The notes beneath the pieces were generated by a model. It saw nothing but the letters and a program-made list of their open reading frames with translations, was not told the origin of the DNA and made no database searches. Both the position numbers and the translations under genes were made by a program. A stretch of 11,493 nucleotides of DNA, taken from Aestuariivirga sp. Lineage in GTDB: Bacteria > Pseudomonadota > Alphaproteobacteria > Rhizobiales > Aestuariivirgaceae. Shown in pieces: positions 6,740 to 11,493 of this stretch. The stretch spans positions 1-11,493 of the forward strand of contig JADCDC010000059.1 of assembly GCA_020252385.1 (NCBI GenBank), read 5' to 3'. Each line of letters begins with the position of its first letter. Positions within the stretch are counted from its first letter, which is position 1.

Positions 6740-7090
6740 ATGGCGCTGACCCGCATGATCGTCGAAATCGGCATGGGAACGGACCTCACCGGGGCCGATT
6801 ACACCAAGGCCGCGATACGGGCGCTGAAGGACGCGCTCTGGCACAACTCGCTCACCGTGGCCAATGCCGTGGGCCTGTCGCCCAAGGACATGCATGTGAA
6901 GGTGCTGGTCGGCGTGCCGAAGCCCGAACTGGTGGACAAGGCGGCGGTCGCCGCGACACTGCCCTATGGCACCTCCACCGTGGAGGTGGTCGAGGGCGGC
7001 CTCGAGATCATGAACGACGAAGGCACCAACCTCACGCTGATGGCCAATGCCGCGGCGATCGTCTACCTCGACCTGCCGGAGAAAAAGTGA
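6740..7090 (+). CDS. Lin0512 family protein, first of a tandem pair
   Basis: A 116-residue protein that I recognise as Lin0512 family, a small conserved family of unknown function. It has no signal peptide or membrane segment. Features are the N-terminal strand RMIVEIGMGTDLTG (5-18), the motif DYTKAAIRALKDAL (20-33), VGVPKPELVDKAAVAATLP (58-76) and a glycine-rich EGGLEI. GGAG lies 6 bases before the ATG at 6740, and the gene follows the hydrolase stop by 21 bp. It overlaps the next gene by one base. About 52 of the first 92 residues are identical to the second copy, so the pair arose by duplication and may form a hetero-oligomer. Confidence 0.82.
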   Translation: MALTRMIVEIGMGTDLTGADYTKAAIRALKDALWHNSLTVANAVGLSPKDMHVKVLVGVPKPELVDKAAVAATLPYGTSTVEVVEGGLEIMNDEGTNLTLMANAAAIVYLDLPEKK

Positions 7091-7449
7091 TGGCCTTGAA
7101 GCGCGTGATCCTCGAAATGGGCCATGGCAACGACATGCATGGCGGCGACTACACCAAGGCGGCGCTGCGCGCCGTGCAGGACTGCATCCACCATTCCTCG
7201 CTGCCCTTCCTGCGCACCCTCGGCATCGAGCCCAAGACCATGCAGGTCGAGGTGACGATCGGCGTGCAGAAGCCTGAGAAGGTGGACAAGGCGGCGGTCG
7301 CCGCCAGCCTGCCGCACGGCCAGGTCACGGTGAATGTCGTGAAGGGCGGCCTCGACATCCCCGACGAGGAACGCGGCGGCGCCTCTGTCGTCGCCATGGC
7401 GACGGTCGCCGTCAGGCTCGACCTGGAGAAGCACCTCGGAAGAGGGTAA
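7090..7449 (+). CDS. Lin0512 family protein, second of a tandem pair
   Basis: A 119-residue paralogue of the preceding gene. It keeps the motifs DYTKAALRAVQD (20-31), IGVQKPEKVDKAAVAASLP (57-75) and a KGGLDI segment, but is richer in His near the N-terminus (GHGNDMHGGD, 11-20, and HH at 34-35), which may point to a metal or active site. The ATG at 7090 shares its A with the TGA stop of the first copy, implying translational coupling and roughly equal amounts. A GTG at 7087 is in frame but would add only one residue; the MALKR start matches MALTR of the first copy. The two genes share an identical 24-bp stretch over the VDKAAVAA codons. It is the last gene of the operon. The biochemical function of the family is not known to me. 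Confidence 0.82.
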   Translation: MALKRVILEMGHGNDMHGGDYTKAALRAVQDCIHHSSLPFLRTLGIEPKTMQVEVTIGVQKPEKVDKAAVAASLPHGQVTVNVVKGGLDIPDEERGGASVVAMATVAVRLDLEKHLGRG

Positions 7450-7543
7450 CGGCCCCGCCGTGGACATCAGGGGTTGCAGCCGTCTCGCGCATGCGTGGCG
7501 CGGTGCCGGCGTTCGCCGGTGGCCGTGCCTTGCAATGTGAACA

Positions 7544-7563
7544 GAACCGTACGATATCGGTTC
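7544..7563. repeat. Short inverted repeat upstream of the glycosyltransferase gene
   Basis: The 6-bp arms GAACCG (7544-7549) and CGGTTC (7558-7563) flank 8 bp, about 30 bp before the start codon at 7593. It may be an operator or a leader hairpin; no T-run follows. The rest of the 143-bp gap (7450-7592) has a GC hairpin at 7506-7519 and no convincing -35/-10 pair. Confidence 0.3.
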
Positions 7564-7592
7564 CGGCAGTCCGTTAAACCTGTGAATGCCGG

Positions 7593-8621
7593 ATGAAGAT
7601 TCTTTTCGTACGCAATGGCCAGTCATACCCTGAATTGTCGGCTGGTACTGAGCTGACGATGCACGGCCTCGCCGTACGTCTCTCACGCGATGGACATCTG
7701 GTCGGTGTTGCGGCGCGCACGCCAGGGCGGAAGTCCATAACGACCGATGACGGTTACCTTACAGTGCGCTCGTCAAGCCTCCGCGAGGCCGTCATGAAGG
7801 CGATCGAACTGGCGGCTCCAGATGCGATCGTCGTGATGCAGGCGGGAGATTGGCTGGCGGATCTGGAGCCTCTCATCGGGCACAAGCCGCTCGTCATTTA
7901 TGAACATGACTGCATGTTGAACCTGATCAAGGCCCCACCCGCGATCATCACGCGAAGCACCTATATCGCGAACTCGAAAACCACAGCCGCCCATATCCTG
8001 AAGACGATCGGAAAACCATCCACGGTCGTCCCGCCCATTTTTGGCATCGAGCAATACACCTCCACAAAGAGCGCTGGAGACGAAATCCTGTTTGCATCCC
8101 TGTCCGTCCGAAAGGGTGGCAAGATCGCCGTCGCACTCGCTCAAAACAGACAAGAGCACAGGTTTCTGTTCATTGAGAGCTGGAACTCAGAGGAAGCCAT
8201 CATCGAGGCAGCGCGTCAGCTGAAGAATGTCGATATCCTGCCCAATCAAAGAGACTTGCTGCACATCTTTCCCAGGATCCGCCTGCTACTCATGCCCGGT
8301 ATCAACCGGGAATCCTGGGGACGGACGGCAACAGAAGCTCAAGTGTGCGGAATTCCGGTTCTCGCCAGCAATCGCGGGAACCTTCCAGACACGATCGGTG
8401 AGGGCGGAATCACGCTCGATCCCACGCTGGACATCAGTCACTGGCTTGCTTCGTTTGACGAGTTGCTTTCGGAAAACCATGCCCGGTACGCATCGAGGGC
8501 TGCACATCGAGGGGCGCAGCTGCTGGACGACATACCTAGACTGTACGAGAAATTCGTAAGGCAGCTCGCTCATTCGATAGACATCACGAGGGAGCTTCGC
8601 CTCAGGTCTCTTGTTCGCTGA
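7593..8621 (+). CDS. Glycosyltransferase, GT4-like (GT-B fold)
   Basis: A 342-residue soluble glycosyltransferase, likely transferring a sugar from a nucleotide donor to a surface polysaccharide or glycolipid precursor at the inner face of the membrane. The N-terminal half has the pattern MKILFVRNG followed by AGTELTMHGLAVRLSRDGH (17-35), as in GT4 enzymes. The C-terminal donor-binding domain carries the EX7E motif, E240-SWGRTAT-E248, followed by CGIPVLASNRGNLPDTIGEG (252-271). The ATG at 7593 gives a normal family start; the ribosome site is weak. Its base composition (two sampled rows at 55% and 58% GC) is lower than that of the operon to its left (one row at 68%). It lies 34 bp upstream of an acyltransferase gene on the same strand. 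Acceptor and sugar cannot be predicted. Confidence 0.8.
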   Translation: MKILFVRNGQSYPELSAGTELTMHGLAVRLSRDGHLVGVAARTPGRKSITTDDGYLTVRSSSLREAVMKAIELAAPDAIVVMQAGDWLADLEPLIGHKPLVIYEHDCMLNLIKAPPAIITRSTYIANSKTTAAHILKTIGKPSTVVPPIFGIEQYTSTKSAGDEILFASLSVRKGGKIAVALAQNRQEHRFLFIESWNSEEAIIEAARQLKNVDILPNQRDLLHIFPRIRLLLMPGINRESWGRTATEAQVCGIPVLASNRGNLPDTIGEGGITLDPTLDISHWLASFDELLSENHARYASRAAHRGAQLLDDIPRLYEKFVRQLAHSIDITRELRLRSLVR

Positions 8622-8655
8622 AGAAGTACACGATCCTGCTGTCAGGAGTGATGAA

Positions 8656-9627
8656 ATGATCTTTCTCAGGAAGAGAGTCTTGAGCGTTGGCAAGCGGGAG
8701 CTGGTCAGCAAGAGTGACGTGAAGCTGCTCCTCATGCTTCCAGTCTACGCTGCGGTCGCATGGACGGTTCCCGAAACTCTCTGGGTCAAGTTCGTGTCGG
8801 GCCTCGCTTCACTCCGCCGCCGCAAGGAACCTGATGCGGCGGCGGCCGGAGTGGTGACGTCGGGCCTGCTTGATCACGCTCCGGGCTCTCCTCAAGGCGT
8901 CGTGGATGAACTTGAGCGCAATCGCCTGCTGTCCTACCTGCAGTATCTCAGGGACTACAGGATCGGTGGTTGGAGGATGACCGCCACCATCGAAGGCGAT
9001 GAGGCGATCAGGAAGGCTCGGTCGGATGGCAAGGGTGTCATCCTGTGGGTCGCGCATTTCGTCTTCAACGGGCTTCCCCTGAAGAAGTCACTGCATGAGG
9101 CCGGTTATCAGGTCAGCCATCTCAGCCGGCCGGAACATGGCTTCTCCTCCACGCGCTTCGGCGTGAGGGTTCTCAACCCGATCAGGTCACGAATCGAGGA
9201 CCGGTATCTCAAGCAGAGAATATTGATCAAGAGAGGAGCGGAGCAGGTGGCGCTGCGCAAGGCCCATCAACTGCTCAAACAGGGTGAAATCGTATCCATC
9301 ACCGCTGGTCACTGGGAGGGGCGCGAAGTCGCCAACATGCCGGTTGGACGTGCTCACCTGCCTGTGTCGACAGGCGCTCCGGGCCTCGCCTATGTGACCG
9401 GTTCCGTGCTGCTGCCGGTCTTCATCAGGATGCAGGATGACGGCAGCTTCGCGGTGGTTATCGGAAAGTCGATCGATGTCAGCCAGTGCGGCGACCGCGT
9501 GACAGCAGTCAGGATGGGCGTGGAGGAAATGTCTGCGGCACTCCTGCCCCACATCCGCACCGCTCCGGGTCAGTGGCGCGGTTGGAAATATCTCAAGGCT
9601 CCCGCCATGCCGGAGACGGCATCGTAG
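8656..9627 (+). CDS. LpxL/HtrB-like lysophospholipid acyltransferase family protein
   Basis: A 323-residue protein resembling the lipid A lauroyl/myristoyl acyltransferase superfamily, which transfers fatty acyl chains to lipid A or other glycolipids at the inner membrane. A hydrophobic segment lies at about 23-37. Family regions are ILWVAHFVFNGLPL (129-142), SHLSRPEHGFSSTRFG (154-169), a glycine/histidine segment at 216-222 (AGHWEGR) and the terminal PGQWRGWKYL (304-313). The catalytic HX4(D/E) box reads HFVFNG, so the acidic residue is replaced by Gly139. I chose the ATG at 8656 because AGGAG lies 7 bases upstream; an in-frame upstream start at 8611 would overlap the glycosyltransferase. 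It is probably cotranscribed with the glycosyltransferase. Activity is uncertain because of the catalytic substitution. Confidence 0.75.
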   Translation: MIFLRKRVLSVGKRELVSKSDVKLLLMLPVYAAVAWTVPETLWVKFVSGLASLRRRKEPDAAAAGVVTSGLLDHAPGSPQGVVDELERNRLLSYLQYLRDYRIGGWRMTATIEGDEAIRKARSDGKGVILWVAHFVFNGLPLKKSLHEAGYQVSHLSRPEHGFSSTRFGVRVLNPIRSRIEDRYLKQRILIKRGAEQVALRKAHQLLKQGEIVSITAGHWEGREVANMPVGRAHLPVSTGAPGLAYVTGSVLLPVFIRMQDDGSFAVVIGKSIDVSQCGDRVTAVRMGVEEMSAALLPHIRTAPGQWRGWKYLKAPAMPETAS

Positions 9628-9632
9628 TTCGA

Positions 9633-10613
9633 TCAGGCGGTGTCCAGAAACGAGCAGCGTCCCCACAGATCGCCGAGATGCAAGTCGCGTTCCCGGCTTG
9701 GGAACGGAACGCCCGCGTCATTGGTGAAGGTGACTTCGTTGAGATAGATGTTGCCGTCGTCACCCGGGATCAGATCCACACGCACAGCTTCGAACGGGCG
9801 GCCCACGGCCTCCGCCGCCGCGGTGAGCCTATTCTTCATGTCGTGCGACAGGGAGAAGTTCGTGACGGGCGGATTGCCGGGCAGTTGTTCGGCCAGAAGG
9901 CGGTATGACGGGTCCATCACATTGACGCGCGTCGAGCCGTCCATCTGTTTTTCGTCAAACGAGATCAGGCCGACACGCCCCTTGAACGTGAACAGCAGGA
10001 CCACCACGGATGGGTTGCGCCGCGTGACGCAACGCTCGAGAAACACGGCCCTTTCGAAGACGTTGTACCACCACTCCCCCATGACATGACCGTAGTCAGC
10101 CTGGAGCCAGAGCGAAGCCGAAGACTCCAGCATGCGCCGCGATTTCACGGTCAGCGGATACCTGATGCGCTGGTAGAAGCCGCAGCCATGGTTGGACTTC
10201 AGGAAATACTCGCCGTCGGGAATCGACCCGTTCGGCGGCAGCACGGCCCTGGTGGAACGCCAGACCACGTCCGGGACCCGGAGGAGACCTCTCGCCTCCG
10301 GCGGAATGAAGCTCGCCGTCAGCAGCTTGTTCCCGCTCTCCGGTATCTTCATCCAGCCAAGCAGCTTCATGCTGTTCAGCTTCTCCGAATAGAGCCGCGG
10401 GTTGATCAGGTCCGGATAGTCCGCACCCTTCTTCCGGTACACGATGCAGATGGTTGCGATGATCCGTTCAAGATCTTTCCGGCTGTAGAAGTCGATTCCG
10501 CGCGCATATCCCTGAGGACGGTCACGGGGTCTCAGTGGCGGGTAGTGTTCATAGATCGCGTCCGTCATGCCTCGCACGATCTTCCGCAGTTCGTCTGCGT
10601 CAGCCTGAGTCAT
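9633..10613 (-). CDS. ATP-grasp fold protein, TupA-like (teichuronopeptide/glycan modification type)
   Basis: A 326-residue protein of the TupA-like ATP-grasp family. Such proteins are often found in capsule, O-antigen and exopolysaccharide loci and are thought to form amide bonds between a glycan carboxylate and an amino acid. Motifs seen: FLKSNHGCGF (137-146) for nucleotide binding, EWWYNVFERAVFLE (180-193), the R-x-D strand VRVDL (278-282) and the metal-binding end IYLNEVTFTNDAG (289-301). The frame is open back to 10970, but the upstream part is Arg/Pro-rich and does not look like protein. I therefore chose the ATG at 10613, with the ATG at 10568 as an alternative; neither has a strong ribosome site. 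It is convergent with the acyltransferase gene, only 5 bp apart, and shares its lower GC (one row at 55%). Substrate unknown. Confidence 0.75.
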   Translation of the reverse strand: MTQADADELRKIVRGMTDAIYEHYPPLRPRDRPQGYARGIDFYSRKDLERIIATICIVYRKKGADYPDLINPRLYSEKLNSMKLLGWMKIPESGNKLLTASFIPPEARGLLRVPDVVWRSTRAVLPPNGSIPDGEYFLKSNHGCGFYQRIRYPLTVKSRRMLESSASLWLQADYGHVMGEWWYNVFERAVFLERCVTRRNPSVVVLLFTFKGRVGLISFDEKQMDGSTRVNVMDPSYRLLAEQLPGNPPVTNFSLSHDMKNRLTAAAEAVGRPFEAVRVDLIPGDDGNIYLNEVTFTNDAGVPFPSRERDLHLGDLWGRCSFLDTA

Positions 10614-10800
10614 GGTGCTGCTTGCGTGCCCTGCATCGTCCCTTCGGGAGTTTTTGCACGGTTTCAATAGCTGCCATACATAAACATCTATGCGTTCTGG
10701 ATGATCTTGCTCGAACTGGAAGCGGTTCTCGCAACGGTGGAAGCGCTGCCTGCACCCCGTGCCTCCACTGCGTGGATTTCGCGTTTCGCGTGTGGACCCT

Positions 10801-10876
10801 TGGTGGAGCGAAGGCGGGATCGAATTCAGACCTCGGCATTGCGAACGCCGGGTTCCGCCGCCTCTGCGCCCTTGCC
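10801..10876 (-). pseudogene. Degenerate tRNA-Ala(CGC)-like sequence
   Basis: Read on the minus strand, this 76-base stretch ends in GCTCCACCA. It has a perfect seven-base anticodon loop TTCGCAA, with anticodon CGC exactly at positions 34-36. The 5-bp anticodon stem (CGGCG/TGCCG) includes a G-U pair that forms only in minus-strand RNA. An AGGTC variable loop follows, as in tRNA-Ala, and TTCGATCC lies one base off the normal T-loop position. The T-stem, D-stem and most of the acceptor stem do not pair, so it cannot be a working tRNA. It lies in the 292-bp gap between the TupA-like gene and the permease; I see nothing else recognisable in that gap. It may be a decayed tRNA, an integration-site remnant, or chance similarity. 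Confidence 0.35.
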
Positions 10877-10905
10877 TTCGCGCAGGGACCGGGTTCAATG
10901 GTGGT

Positions 10906-11493
10906 GTGACAGTCCGGATCGCCTCTCTTTGTCTGTTCCTGCTTGTGCTGTCCGGGTGCTCGCTCGGCAATCCGGCGCGGGTGGATCAGTGCCTGATCGC
11001 CTTGGCGGGACTGGCCCCGGGAGATGGCCGCCTGCTGATCGAGAGCGTCTCGGGAGCAGATAACGTCATCACCGTCGCCTATCGCGCCGAGGCCACGGGC
11101 GTGGCGGGGCATCAGGTTTGCACCTTCGCGGGTGCTGCAAGGGATCTCGATCAGCTCGATCTGCTGGCAGTCACCATCGACGGCAGGGAGCTTGGGTCAG
11201 GCCGCCTCATGTTCCTGCGCAGCCATTGGCTTGCAGGCCCCGGCAATGATGTGGCGGCGAAACGCATCGTGCGGCCCGCCACGGGTCTCGTCAGCATGGC
11301 GGCGGGGCCGGGGAAGTATCTGCAATCCGCACTCTCCGCCATGCCCATCGGAGCAGCCTATGTCCTGCTGGCGCTGGGCTTCGCCCTCATACACGGCATC
11401 ACGGGGCGCATGAACATCGCCCATGGCGAGTTTGCGACCATCGGGGCCTATGCCGGCTTTGCCGGCTTCATGGCCGGCGGTTCAGATCGGAAG
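10906..11493 (+). CDS. Branched-chain amino acid type ABC transporter permease with N-terminal lipoprotein-like domain (3' end outside window)
   Basis: I translated this frame from the GTG at 10906; 196 codons stay open to the edge. Residues 1-18 form a lipoprotein-type signal (Arg4, a hydrophobic stretch, then lipobox LSGC with Cys18). A periplasmic-type domain of about 110 residues follows. From about residue 140 a LivH-like permease begins: QSALSAMPIGAAYVLLALGF, then HGITGRMNIAHGEFATIGAY, the typical first membrane segments of LivH. It would form the membrane channel of a high-affinity ABC importer for amino acids or related compounds. No clear ribosome site is present and no other in-frame ATG, GTG or TTG is nearby. 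I recall similar lipobox-plus-LivH proteins in alphaproteobacteria. The final three codons (Asp-Arg-Lys) derive from apparent adapter sequence and are unlikely to be real. Confidence 0.72.
   Translation, partial: MTVRIASLCLFLLVLSGCSLGNPARVDQCLIALAGLAPGDGRLLIESVSGADNVITVAYRAEATGVAGHQVCTFAGAARDLDQLDLLAVTIDGRELGSGRLMFLRSHWLAGPGNDVAAKRIVRPATGLVSMAAGPGKYLQSALSAMPIGAAYVLLALGFALIHGITGRMNIAHGEFATIGAYAGFAGFMAGGSDRK
11484..11493 (+). other. Illumina adapter remnant at the sequence end
   Basis: The last ten bases, AGATCGGAAG, equal the first ten bases of the standard Illumina TruSeq adapter. In frame they put charged residues (Asp-Arg-Lys) into a predicted membrane segment of the permease. Genomic sequence should be trusted only up to about 11483. 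Confidence 0.75.

Noticed and set aside
7506..7519. Hairpin CCGGC-GTTC-GCCGG as terminator of the Lin0512 operon
   Set aside because: The stem is only 5 bp, more than 55 bp after the stop, and no T-run follows.
8611..8655. Upstream start of the acyltransferase at 8611
   Set aside because: It overlaps the glycosyltransferase end, while the ATG at 8656 has AGGAG at proper spacing.
10610..10636. Eight-codon leader ORF whose TGA overlaps the TupA-like ATG
   Set aside because: Its ribosome site is only about 2 bases from its ATG, and such short frames arise easily by chance.
10614..10970. N-terminal extension of the TupA-like protein up to 10970
   Set aside because: The added 119 residues are Arg/Pro/Gly-rich, lack family similarity, overlap the permease gene start and run through the tRNA-like sequence.
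10600..11112. Minus-strand frame of 170 residues opposite the permease start
   Set aside because: Composition looks like a shadow of the GC-rich plus-strand gene, with no recognisable motifs.

Overview
The window is GC-rich, densely coded bacterial DNA. The gene families (AcoX/AcoA acetoin genes, Lin0512 proteins, an LpxL-like acyltransferase, a LivH-type permease with a lipoprotein-like N-terminus) suggest an alphaproteobacterium, probably Hyphomicrobiales-like. This is inferred from protein families only; no rRNA is present. The last ten bases match the start of the Illumina adapter, so the right edge is probably a contig end.

Region 1 (1-3896, all minus strand) is an acetoin-dehydrogenase module read right to left: acoR (sigma-54 activator), a 188-bp regulatory gap, acoX, then acoA, which runs off the left edge. 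The gap holds a good sigma-54 promoter for acoXA and, about 130 bp upstream of its predicted start site, strong inverted repeats that look like an activator-binding region.

Region 2 (3897-7449, plus strand) is a compact five-gene operon divergent from acoR: an acetamidase/formamidase-family protein, an SDR oxidoreductase, an alpha/beta hydrolase and two tandem Lin0512-family proteins. It is preceded by a second sigma-54-type promoter, so AcoR may control both operons. The substrate is not evident. This operon is the best candidate here for an uncharacterised pathway.

Region 3 (7593-10613) is a lower-GC block with surface-glycan or envelope genes: a GT4-like glycosyltransferase, an LpxL-like acyltransferase and, convergent to them, a TupA-type ATP-grasp protein. 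Sampled 60-base rows give 55-58% GC against 68% in a row from the operon to its left, which suggests separate ancestry.

Region 4 (10614-11493) has a 292-bp gap holding a degenerate tRNA-Ala(CGC)-like sequence on the minus strand. It is followed by the 5' part of a branched-chain amino acid type ABC permease gene preceded by a lipoprotein-type periplasmic domain.
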